Source of the DNA: Pseudomonadota bacterium
Lineage (GTDB): Bacteria; Pseudomonadota; Gammaproteobacteria; Burkholderiales; SG8-41
Direction: 5' to 3'
Assembly: GCA_023431245.1 (NCBI GenBank)
Contig: JAEYXO010000270.1
Span: 1 to 6,744, forward strand
Length of the DNA stretch: 6,744 bases
The notes beneath the pieces are model-generated. The model was not told the DNA's origin, did no database searches, and saw nothing but the letters and a program-made list of their open reading frames with translations. A program made the translations under genes and the position numbers. Of the stretch, positions 1 through 6,158 are shown one piece after another (the stretch's first letter is position 1; every line of letters starts with the position of its first letter).

Positions 1-98
1 GCATCGGCCACGATGGCATCGCGACTGCGGGTCAGCCGGTTGAACAGCGTCGATTTGCCGACGTTGGGGCGGCCGACAATGACTACGGTGGGTTTCAT
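1..98 (-). CDS. der: Ribosome-assembly GTPase Der (EngA), N-terminal fragment
   Basis: Only the first 32 codons (plus two bases) are inside the window; the rest lies beyond position 1. The start is ATG at 98-96, and the product opens MKPTVVIVGRPNVGKS, followed by TLFNRLTRSRDAIVAD. Residues 9-16 are the G1/P-loop (GxxxxGKS) of the first GTPase domain, and the following wording is typical of Der. Family knowledge: Der is a cytoplasmic protein with two tandem G domains and a KH-like domain that acts in maturation of the 50S ribosomal subunit. It is the last gene of the cluster visible here, 42 nt after bamB, the widest gap in the window. No good Shine-Dalgarno sequence lies just upstream. The call rests on the P-loop start and on the conserved bamB-der adjacency. 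Another P-loop GTPase such as Era is possible from the motif alone but unlikely in this context. Confidence 0.93.
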   Translation of the reverse strand, partial: MKPTVVIVGRPNVGKSTLFNRLTRSRDAIVAD

Positions 99-112
99 GG
101 CGATGCGGAGCT

Positions 113-134
113 GCCGCGACCCTTCAGACGCGGC
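113..134 (-). other. Small GC-rich hairpin in the bamB-der gap
   Basis: Positions 113-118 (gccgcg) and 129-134 (cgcggc) are perfect inverted repeats that give a 6-bp all-GC stem around a 10-nt loop. It lies between the bamB stop (141) and the der start (98). No T-tract follows it in the direction of transcription, so it is not a canonical intrinsic terminator. On the transcript the loop carries a purine-rich GAAGGG, but this sits about 20 nt from the der ATG, too far for a normal ribosome binding site. It may be a transcript-stabilising or processing structure, or chance in GC-rich DNA. Confidence 0.35.
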
Positions 135-140
135 CTGCAT

Positions 141-1295
141 TCACTGAAGATTGATGGCGTAAACCCCGCCATTGCGGGTCTGCACCAGGAAGGTCGACAG
201 GTCCAGGGCGACCGGCGGCACGCGGATGGCGCTGCCATCGGTGGCCACGCGCGCGACAAAGGCACCGTCCTCGCGCGACATCACGTGCACATAGCCTTCG
301 AAATCGCCGACGATCACATAACGCCCCAATGCCAGCGGCGCAGTGGCCCAGCGCCCGCGCAGTTTGTCCTGCTTCCACAGGCTGGCGCCGCGGTTGCGAT
401 CCAGCGCCTGGACGGCATCCTGGTCATCCGTGACATAGGCGTTGCGGGCATCCACGGCCATGCCGGCAACGCTCGAGGCGTCACGCGCCCACAGCGTTTC
501 GCCGCGCAGGGCGTCGAAACAGGCCACCCGTCCCTGGTAGGCCACCGCGCAGATCTGGGTGCCTTCAATGACCGGCGGACTTGTCACGTCCGTGACGCGA
601 TCCAGTTCGGTGGCGCCCTTGGGCAGCGCCACGACCGATTCCCAGCCGACATTGCCGGTGGCCAGCGCGATCGCCACCAGCCGTCCCCCGGGAAATCCCG
701 CGAACACGGCGCCACGGTGCACCACCACCCCGGCATGGCTGCGCACGGCCAGCGGCGGCAATGTCCGCTGGTAAACCCAGCGCTGCTTGCCGTCGGCAGC
801 ATTCAACCCGTAAATGCGGCCGTCGCCGGTGCGAACCACCACGATGCCATCGGCACCGGCCGGCGGTGCCAGCACCTCGCCGGAGAGCTGGGTTTTCCAG
901 GCCGGTTTTCCCGAAGGCTCGAAAGCCAGCACTTCCCCCTTCGCCGTGCCGGCCAGTATCAGCCCGGCCGCAAACCCGACACCACCGGACAGAGGAGCAC
1001 CCGCCTCAAAGCGCCCCTGGCTGCCGCCGGCATTTGCGGTGAAAGCGGCAATCTGTCCGGATGCGCCCGCGGCATAAACCGTGTTGCCATTCACCGCGGG
1101 ATAGAATGCTCCGCGCTCGGCGGAACCGACATTGCCCTGCCAGACGATGCGCGCCGACGCGCCGGGTGTGAACGCGACGAGCGCCGCGGCCTTCTGTTTC
1201 GGCGTGTCACCAAACCAGCGGTCGTAAACGCCCGATACCGTCTGGCACCCCGAAAGCAGGACAAGCGCGGCAGCCGCAAGCCAGCAGCGCATCAT
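141..1295 (-). CDS. bamB: Outer-membrane assembly lipoprotein BamB (YfgL)
   Basis: The 384-residue product is close to the E. coli BamB length (392). A signal peptide with hydrophobic core (residues 5-14) ends in the lipobox LSGC, with lipidated Cys17; Gln at +2 fits outer-membrane sorting. The rest is an eight-bladed PQQ-like beta-propeller, with repeats visible as strands of the type IYGLNAADGKQRW (161-173), RVACFDALRGETLW (256-269) and VQALDRNRGASLW (295-307). Family knowledge: BamB scaffolds the BAM complex by binding POTRA domains of BamA and aids folding of outer-membrane beta-barrels. Residues around L182-R185 and D236 align by eye with the BamA-contact loops of E. coli BamB. The start overlaps the yfgM stop in an ATGA, and ATG is repeated (ATGATG, 1295-1290), so Met2 is an alternative start. 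No strong Shine-Dalgarno is present, so translation is probably coupled to yfgM. Confidence 0.96.
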   Translation of the reverse strand: MMRCWLAAAALVLLSGCQTVSGVYDRWFGDTPKQKAAALVAFTPGASARIVWQGNVGSAERGAFYPAVNGNTVYAAGASGQIAAFTANAGGSQGRFEAGAPLSGGVGFAAGLILAGTAKGEVLAFEPSGKPAWKTQLSGEVLAPPAGADGIVVVRTGDGRIYGLNAADGKQRWVYQRTLPPLAVRSHAGVVVHRGAVFAGFPGGRLVAIALATGNVGWESVVALPKGATELDRVTDVTSPPVIEGTQICAVAYQGRVACFDALRGETLWARDASSVAGMAVDARNAYVTDDQDAVQALDRNRGASLWKQDKLRGRWATAPLALGRYVIVGDFEGYVHVMSREDGAFVARVATDGSAIRVPPVALDLSTFLVQTRNGGVYAINLQ

Positions 1296-1927
1296 CCGGC
1301 ACCGCCAACGGCGTCAAGCTTCAACTGGATGATCTGGCGCATCGGACTGCCCGCATCGCTGCGATCCAGCGCCAGCTGGTAGGCTGCGCGGGCCTCCTCG
1401 CGTTTGCCCTGCGTAAAAAGCAGATCGCCTTTCAGGTCGGCATAAAGACCTGCAAAGCTGTCGGCATGCTTGACCTCGAGCAGTTTCAGCGCCTCATCGA
1501 CTTTTTTCTCGTCATGCAGGATGCGCGCCAGGCGCAGGCGGGCCACGTCGCGCGCCTCCTCCTCTTTCGCCTTGTCGATCACCCATTGCAGCCGCGTTTT
1601 CGCGGAAGCCAGATCGCCCGTGTCGAAGTCGCTTTTTGCCGCGGAGAGCGCTGCCAGCGTGGCGTACGGGGTCGAGCCGTAGCGGTCGGTGATTTCAGCC
1701 GCGATGTCACGAACCCGCTTGTGGTCGCTCGCGCGTTCCGCCGCCTGCTGCTGCGCGAACAGCGCCACCGCCGCCGCGGATTGGGAATTCTGATAGTAAT
1801 GCCAGCCCCGGATGCCGCCGATTGCCAGCAGGCTGCCGGTGACCGTGACAATGACCAGACGGCCGTATTGCGACCACCAGGACTTGATTGCCGACAACTG
1901 TTCCTGCTCTTCCAGATCCAAAGCCAT
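1292..1927 (-). CDS. yfgM: YfgM-type TPR membrane protein, Sec translocon ancillary subunit
   Basis: The product has 211 residues (E. coli YfgM has 206). It starts with a short charged cytoplasmic segment MALDLEEQEQLSAIKSWWSQ, then a single membrane span (about 23-40) and a periplasmic domain of TPR-like helices. These include ALFAQQ (55-60), a segment at 98-116 (KSDFDTGDLASAKTRLQWV), LRLARILHDEKKVDEALKLL (131-150) and GDLLFTQGKREEARAAYQLAL (167-187). Family knowledge: YfgM associates with SecYEG and the periplasmic chaperone PpiD and helps pass secreted proteins to periplasmic chaperones; in E. coli it also affects RcsB stability. The start follows the hisS stop by only 4 nt, and its ribosome binding site overlaps that stop. 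The 3' end overlaps bamB by 4 nt. The position between hisS and bamB is the conserved one for this family and supports the call more than sequence motifs, which are degenerate. Confidence 0.93.
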   Translation of the reverse strand: MALDLEEQEQLSAIKSWWSQYGRLVIVTVTGSLLAIGGIRGWHYYQNSQSAAAVALFAQQQAAERASDHKRVRDIAAEITDRYGSTPYATLAALSAAKSDFDTGDLASAKTRLQWVIDKAKEEEARDVARLRLARILHDEKKVDEALKLLEVKHADSFAGLYADLKGDLLFTQGKREEARAAYQLALDRSDAGSPMRQIIQLKLDAVGGAG

Positions 1928-1931
1928 AGTT

Positions 1932-3200
1932 TTATCCCGATTTGATTAGTTCACATGCCGCCTGCGGCGAAACCCTGACCTGCGCCTGCTCCGGTCCGTT
2001 GCGCAGCGGTTTTACCGACACCAGGCGGGCCAGCGCTTCGTCATCTCCGATGATCACAGCGTAACGCGCGCCGCTGGCATCGGCCCTTTTCATCTGCGAC
2101 TTGAAGCTGCCGCCGCCGCAATGCAGGACCGTCGCCAGCCCGGCATCACGCAGGATTTCCGCAACAGTTTCACCCCACGGGAGCGCTGCATCACCCTGCC
2201 TCACCACATACACGTCCGGAACCGGATCCGGCCTCCCCACGCCGCTCTCGGCCATCAGCGCCAGCAGGCGCTCGACACCCATGGCGAAACCGCAGGCGGG
2301 TGCCGGTTTGCCGCCGATCTGGCCGATCAGCCCGTCGTAGCGGCCGCCGGCACACACCGTGCCCTGTGCGCCCAGGCGATCGGTGACCCACTCGAATACA
2401 GTGCCATTGTAATAGTCCAGCCCCCTGACCAGCCGCGGATTGATGCTGAAAGGAATGCCGGCCGTGCGCAGGGAACCCTGCAGGGTGGAAAAGGCGGAAG
2501 CCGAAGCCTCGTCAAGATCGTCCGCCAGTCTCGGGGCGCCGGCAATCAGTTCCTGCATTGCGGGATTCTTGCTGTCCAGCACGCGCAGCGGATTGCTGTG
2601 CATGCGGCGCCGCGCGTCGTCGTCAAGCTCCCCTGCATGCCGCTCCAGGTAGGACACGAGTTTCGAGCGGTAGACTGCACGGGCCTCGGCCGATCCCAGG
2701 GAATTCAGTTCGAGGCGGATGCCTTCCAGTCCGAGGGCACGCCACAGCCGGGCGCACATCACGATGTGCTCGGCATCGATGTCGGGACCGGCAAAACCCA
2801 GCGCCTCGACGCCGACCTGATGGAACTGCCGGTAGCGCCCCTTCTGCGGGCGTTCATGACGGAACATCGGCCCCGAATACCACAGCCGCTGCGGGCCCGG
2901 ATACAGCAGGTTGTGTTCTATTGCGGCCCGCACGCAGGACGCGGTGCCTTCAGGGCGCAGCGTCAGCTGCTCGCCGTTCAGCTCATCGGTGAAGGTGTAC
3001 ATCTCCTTCTCGACGATGTCCGTCACTTCGCCAATCGAACGCACGAACAGTTCGGTGCGCTCGAGTATCGGCATGCGGATGGCCTGGTAGCCGTAGTTCC
3101 GCACCCAGCCCTTCACCGTGTCCTCGAAAAATGCCCAGCGATGCGCGTCCGCCGGCAGCACGTCGTTCATCCCGCGGACACCCTGCACTGTTTTGGCCAT
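1932..3200 (-). CDS. hisS: Histidyl-tRNA synthetase (class II), HisRS
   Basis: The product has 422 residues, the normal bacterial HisRS length. It catalyses ATP-dependent charging of tRNA-His with histidine in the cytoplasm. It starts MAKTVQGVRGMNDVLP, as in other proteobacterial HisRS. Class II signatures are clear: motif 2 at about 105-132 (RLWYSGPMFRHERPQKGRYR, with Arg114), the HisRS-specific LVRGLDYYNGTVFEW (257-271), the glycine-rich AGGRYDGLI (284-292) and motif 3 GFAMGVERL (304-312). The C-terminal domain from about 326 (VPDVYVV) to the end is the anticodon-binding fold. The frame stays open upstream to 3323, but that 41-residue extension overlaps the end of ispG and looks like no HisRS. 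ATG 3200 is preceded by GGAG at 10 nt, so it is chosen. It follows ispG by 19 nt and precedes yfgM by 4 nt. Confidence 0.98.
   Translation of the reverse strand: MAKTVQGVRGMNDVLPADAHRWAFFEDTVKGWVRNYGYQAIRMPILERTELFVRSIGEVTDIVEKEMYTFTDELNGEQLTLRPEGTASCVRAAIEHNLLYPGPQRLWYSGPMFRHERPQKGRYRQFHQVGVEALGFAGPDIDAEHIVMCARLWRALGLEGIRLELNSLGSAEARAVYRSKLVSYLERHAGELDDDARRRMHSNPLRVLDSKNPAMQELIAGAPRLADDLDEASASAFSTLQGSLRTAGIPFSINPRLVRGLDYYNGTVFEWVTDRLGAQGTVCAGGRYDGLIGQIGGKPAPACGFAMGVERLLALMAESGVGRPDPVPDVYVVRQGDAALPWGETVAEILRDAGLATVLHCGGGSFKSQMKRADASGARYAVIIGDDEALARLVSVKPLRNGPEQAQVRVSPQAACELIKSG
1935..1938 (-). promoter_or_regulatory. Ribosome binding site of yfgM, overlapping the hisS stop
   Basis: GGGA on the minus strand ends 7 nt before the yfgM ATG at 1927, and its last base (1935) is within one base of, and partly shares, the hisS termination codon region (TAA at 1934-1932). 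Ribosomes finishing hisS must therefore cover this site, which suggests coupled translation of the two genes. Confidence 0.5.
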
Positions 3201-3210
3201 GTTCCGGTCG

Positions 3211-3214
3211 CTCC
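3211..3214 (-). promoter_or_regulatory. Ribosome binding site of hisS
   Basis: GGAG on the minus strand lies in the 19-nt ispG-hisS gap, 10 nt before ATG 3200. It decides between this start and upstream in-frame codons within the ispG 3' end, which have no HisRS-like translation. Confidence 0.5.
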
Positions 3215-3219
3215 GCCGG

Positions 3220-4503
3220 TCAGCCCGCGCCGCCGGCGCCGGACGCCGGAGCAGCGGTTTCCGGGGCGGCGCTGTAATGGCTGCGCACATAGTCATCGAC
3301 GATGCGCTGGAACTCTTCCGCAATATTGCCGCCCTTCAGCGTCACCGTCTTCACGCCGTCGACGAACACCGGCGCCACCGGCGTCTCGCCGGAACCCGGG
3401 AGGCTGATGCCGATGTTGGCCTGCTTGCTTTCGCCCGGACCGTTGACCACGCACCCCATCACCGCGACATGCATGTTTTCCACGCCCGGGTAACGTCCCC
3501 GCCATTCCGGCATTTGCGCGCGCAGGTATCCCTGGATGCGGTCCGCGAGTTCCTGGAACACGGTGCTGGTGGTCCGCCCGCAGCCCGGGCAGGCGATAAC
3601 CAGCGGCGTGAACGATCGCAGCCCCATGGTCTGGAGTATCTCCTGCGCGACAATCACCTCGCGCGTGCGGTCACCACCGGGTTCGGGGGTCAGCGATACG
3701 CGGATGGTATCGCCGATGCCCTCCTGCAGCAGGACGGACATTGCGGCAGTCGAGGCCACGATGCCCTTGGATCCCATCCCCGCCTCGGTGAGCCCGAGAT
3801 GCAGCGGATAGTCGCAGCGTGAAGCAAGATCGCGGTAAACCGCAATCAGGTCCTGCACGCCGCTGACCTTGCAGGACAGGATGATGCGGTCATGCGCCAA
3901 CCCGAGCGATTCCGCCTGCCGGGCGCTCTCCAGCGCCGAGGTGACCAGCGCCTCGCGCATGACCACACCGGCATCCCGCGGCTGCGCAAGGCGTCCGTTC
4001 TCGTCCATCAGCCTGGCCAGCAGTTCCTGATCGAGGCTCCCCCAGTTGACGCCGATGCGCACCGGTTTGCCGTAACGGCAGGCAAATTCGATCATGGTTG
4101 CAAACTGCTCGTCGCGCTTCGCGCCCTTGCCGACGTTGCCCGGATTGATGCGCAGCTTCGCCAGCGCTTCCGCGCAGGCCGGATGCTGGCTGAGCAGGCG
4201 GTGGCCGTTGAAATGGAAATCCCCGACTAGCGGCACTGTCACGCCGCTGCGATCCAGCTTCTCGCGGATCACCGGTACCGCGGCCGCGGCTTCCGCATTG
4301 TTTACCGTGATCCGCACGACCTCGGATCCCGCCCTCGCAAGCGCGGCAACCTGTGCCACGGTGGCCGCGACGTCGGCGGTATCGGTATTGGTCATTGATT
4401 GGACAACGATCGGCGCGCCCCCGCCGACCATCACGCCGCCCACTGACACCCTGGTGCTGTCGCGCCGGGCCGACGGCCCGTGTTTCGGAAAACACTCCAT
4501 CAT
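3220..4503 (-). CDS. ispG: 4-hydroxy-3-methylbut-2-enyl diphosphate synthase IspG (GcpE), long form
   Basis: IspG catalyses the reductive conversion of MEcPP to HMBPP, the penultimate step of the MEP isoprenoid pathway, using a [4Fe-4S] cluster and electrons from flavodoxin or ferredoxin. The product has 427 residues (E. coli 372). The TIM-barrel half begins with STRVSVGGVMVGGGAPIVVQ and QSMTNTDT (to 42) and carries LRINPGNVGKGAKR (117-130) and GLTEAGMGSKG (237-247). The C-terminal half has all cluster ligands: Cys305 and Cys308 in ACPGCGRTTS, Cys351 and Glu358 in GCVVNGPGES. The extra length over E. coli lies partly near 155-185, partly between Cys308 and Cys351 (42 intervening residues, 31 in E. 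coli), and in an Ala/Gly/Pro tail of about 17 residues. This matches the betaproteobacterial form as I know it. It abuts the rodZ-like stop directly. ATGATG gives two possible starts, 4503 or 4500. Confidence 0.97.
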   Translation of the reverse strand: MMECFPKHGPSARRDSTRVSVGGVMVGGGAPIVVQSMTNTDTADVAATVAQVAALARAGSEVVRITVNNAEAAAAVPVIREKLDRSGVTVPLVGDFHFNGHRLLSQHPACAEALAKLRINPGNVGKGAKRDEQFATMIEFACRYGKPVRIGVNWGSLDQELLARLMDENGRLAQPRDAGVVMREALVTSALESARQAESLGLAHDRIILSCKVSGVQDLIAVYRDLASRCDYPLHLGLTEAGMGSKGIVASTAAMSVLLQEGIGDTIRVSLTPEPGGDRTREVIVAQEILQTMGLRSFTPLVIACPGCGRTTSTVFQELADRIQGYLRAQMPEWRGRYPGVENMHVAVMGCVVNGPGESKQANIGISLPGSGETPVAPVFVDGVKTVTLKGGNIAEEFQRIVDDYVRSHYSAAPETAAPASGAGGAG

Positions 4504-5340
4504 TTATTCCAGTATGAAACGCGCGACTTCGACGCGTGTGTGCGGGGCAAGATCGACGGGTTTGCCGTTGTAGGTCAGGCGCACATCCCGCGCATTGCCG
4601 ATGACCACGCTGAACGGCGGGCGCCCGGTCACCCGCTGTTCGCTGCCGGCGGGATTGAGTTGCGAGAACAGCACCCGCTCGCTGCGGTCGCGCACTTCGA
4701 CCCAGGAAGCGGACGCAAACTCGAATCGCGCTTCCGCCATGCCGGCAGGCAGGTCCTGCGGCTTCTCCGCAGCCTCGGGGGAACTCGACACGGGTTCCGC
4801 CTCAGCCGGAAGCGGATTCGCGACGGCGACTGCAGAAACCGCGGGAGTTTCGTCGACGGCCGGCACCGACTGAAGCACGGGTGCCGCCACAGGCTGGGGC
4901 AAGGATACGGTGACCGAATGCGGCGAAGCGTAATACAGTTCGTATATCGCAACTGCACTGACCAGCACGGCGAGTGCCCCTGCGTACGGCAGCCAGTTTG
5001 CCGATTTCCTGGCCGGGAAAGGAATTTCCCGGGATACCGGAATCGCCGCACTGGCCGGCACGGCCGCATGGGGCAGTTCTACGGAATCAGCCAGCTTCTC
5101 CGGGTCCAGCCCCAGCAGGCGCGCGTAGTTGCGTACGAAGCCGCGCACGAACACCGGCCCCGGCAACCGTTCATAGTCATCCGCCTCAAGTGCGGCGACC
5201 TGCGAGGCCGAGAGTCGCAACTGTGCCGCAACTTCCGCCACGGCCAGCCCTTTCGCGGCACGCGCCTCGGACAGCACCCTGCCGGGACGCTGCTCCGGCA
5301 CGGCGTGAACCGCCTTATCGGCCGCGTCGGCTTCGTTCAT
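4504..5340 (-). CDS. rodZ: RodZ-like HTH / single-span membrane protein with DUF4115 domain
   Basis: The 278-residue product has the RodZ layout. A short N-terminal lead is followed by a cytoplasmic Cro/HTH_25-type helix-turn-helix (about 20-83), with VLSEARAAKGLAVAEVAAQL, then LRLSASQVAALEADDYERLP and GPVFVRGFVRNYARLLGLDP. A membrane span follows at about 116-137 (WLPYAGALAVLVSAVAIYEL). Next comes an Ala/Pro/Val-rich periplasmic linker (about 140-200) and a C-terminal DUF4115 beta domain (about 203-277) with ASWVEVRDRSERVLFSQLNP. Family knowledge: RodZ links the MreB cytoskeleton to the elongation machinery; its HTH binds MreB rather than acting mainly on DNA. The linker is Ala/Pro-rich, as in other RodZ proteins. 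It overlaps pilW by 4 nt (ATGA) and runs straight into ispG. Betaproteobacterial members are often annotated only as HTH-domain proteins, so the shape role is inferred from domain order and position. Confidence 0.88.
   Translation of the reverse strand: MNEADAADKAVHAVPEQRPGRVLSEARAAKGLAVAEVAAQLRLSASQVAALEADDYERLPGPVFVRGFVRNYARLLGLDPEKLADSVELPHAAVPASAAIPVSREIPFPARKSANWLPYAGALAVLVSAVAIYELYYASPHSVTVSLPQPVAAPVLQSVPAVDETPAVSAVAVANPLPAEAEPVSSSPEAAEKPQDLPAGMAEARFEFASASWVEVRDRSERVLFSQLNPAGSEQRVTGRPPFSVVIGNARDVRLTYNGKPVDLAPHTRVEVARFILE
4507..4510 (-). promoter_or_regulatory. Putative ribosome binding site of ispG, inside the rodZ-like 3' end
   Basis: GGAA on the minus strand lies within the last sense codons of the rodZ-like gene, just before its TAA. 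It is 3 nt from the ATG at 4503 and 6 nt from the second, in-frame ATG at 4500. Spacing favours the second ATG, so the true IspG may begin one residue later (426 residues). The match to the consensus is weak. Confidence 0.35.
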
Positions 5341-6158
5341 TCAAACCGGCCAGCCTTCAGGGCCAGCGCCTCCCTGGAATCGGGGAAGTTGTTGCGCAAC
5401 TGCTGCGCATAACTCGCCTCGGCCAGTGTATTGCCCAGCTTGCGCTCAACCCGCAGCGCGAGCCAAAGAACTTCCGCATTTGCGGCAGTGACCTGTGCCA
5501 GACGGCGCAGGTAACCCTGGGCCGCGGCAAAATTGTTGGACAGGAAGGACAGCTCCGCCAGCTGGTACAGCGCCTGCGGCTGGTTCGGACGCACGCTGAC
5601 CGCACGCTGGAAAAAATCCTGTGCCGCGGCATTGTCGCCGCGCCGGCGAGCGCAAACGCCGGCATTCACCAGCGATCGCTCCGGCGCCAGATAAAGCGGA
5701 TTCTGGACTGCAACCAGGAGGTACTTGATACCCTCTTCCTCGCGTTTGTTCTGGCACAGATACATGCCGTAATTGTTGTTGGTGTCCGGATCCGCGGGAC
5801 TCAGGCGAAGGGCGCGGCCGAAGTGCTCTTCGGCTCGACGGTTGTCCTTCAGTGCCGCGTACACCAGGCCCGCAATGTTGTGTGCCGTGTGATAGCCGGG
5901 ATCGGCCTGCAACGCCGTGGTGATCGACTCGAGCGCGACACCCAGATTGCCCATTTCGAAATAACCGCCGGCAAGTTCGGTGTGGATACGGGCGCGATTC
6001 CGTGCGTTGCTTTCGTTGCCCGTGGTATCCGTGGTCGGCTGGAAACCCTCATCAGGCATGTTTCCGCCCCCGGTTCCCGCGCATCCGCCCACCGCGACAA
6101 GCAGGATTGCCGCGGAAAACCAGACTGCCACGCCTGCTGAAAGTCCTCGCTGTCTCAT
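5337..6158 (-). CDS. pilW: Type IV pilus biogenesis/stability lipoprotein PilW (PilF), TPR protein
   Basis: The 273-residue product has a signal peptide (hydrophobic 9-24) ending at VGGC with likely lipidated Cys26; Ala at +2 suggests outer-membrane sorting. A low-complexity Gly/Thr stretch follows, then tandem TPR units from about 54 to 255, including ARIHTELAGGYFEMGNLGVA (56-75), AHNIAGLVYAALKDNRRAEE (92-111), NNNYGMYLCQNKREEEGIKY (127-146) and ALYQLAELSFLSNNFAAAQG (196-215). Two cysteines (Cys135, Cys169) sit in helices at the places where PilF/PilW proteins have a conserved pair. Family knowledge: this pilotin is needed for outer-membrane localisation or multimerisation of the PilQ secretin and for pilus stability. 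Its place between rlmN and rodZ is the standard one. It overlaps both neighbours by 4 nt. No other pilus gene is in the window, so whether the organism makes pili is not shown. Confidence 0.93.
   Translation of the reverse strand: MRQRGLSAGVAVWFSAAILLVAVGGCAGTGGGNMPDEGFQPTTDTTGNESNARNRARIHTELAGGYFEMGNLGVALESITTALQADPGYHTAHNIAGLVYAALKDNRRAEEHFGRALRLSPADPDTNNNYGMYLCQNKREEEGIKYLLVAVQNPLYLAPERSLVNAGVCARRRGDNAAAQDFFQRAVSVRPNQPQALYQLAELSFLSNNFAAAQGYLRRLAQVTAANAEVLWLALRVERKLGNTLAEASYAQQLRNNFPDSREALALKAGRFE

Noticed and set aside
123..132. Partial resemblance (TTCAGACG) to the Neisseria DNA uptake sequence
   Set aside because: Only 8 of 10 bases match, I noticed no other copy in the window, and the rest is explained by the GC hairpin. 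A single partial match is not evidence of an uptake signal.
113..134. Intrinsic terminator after bamB
   Set aside because: The stem is only 6 bp and no T-tract follows on the minus strand; der follows immediately and normally belongs to the same unit.
285..1382. 365-residue plus-strand open frame antisense to bamB
   Set aside because: The bamB strand gives a full lipoprotein with propeller repeats. The antisense translation shows no signal, repeat or family motif.
3201..3323. N-terminal extension of hisS by 41 residues
   Set aside because: It would overlap the ispG 3' end by about 100 nt, reads as unrelated Arg/Ala/Pro-rich sequence, and the standard HisRS start at 3200 has its own ribosome binding site.
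2121..3407. 428-residue open frame on the plus strand, antisense to hisS
   Set aside because: It is a codon-phase shadow of GC-rich hisS. The translation is rich in Arg/His/Gln/Pro with no recognisable domain, while the minus strand encodes a complete HisRS.
4480..5412. 310-residue plus-strand open frame antisense to the rodZ-like gene
   Set aside because: The translation is Arg/Gly/His-rich without motifs. The opposite strand has a clear HTH-membrane span-DUF4115 order.
4974..6140. 388-residue plus-strand open frame antisense to the rodZ-like and pilW genes
   Set aside because: It spans two well-supported genes on the other strand, is of low-complexity basic composition and has no recognisable family, so it is a GC-driven shadow.
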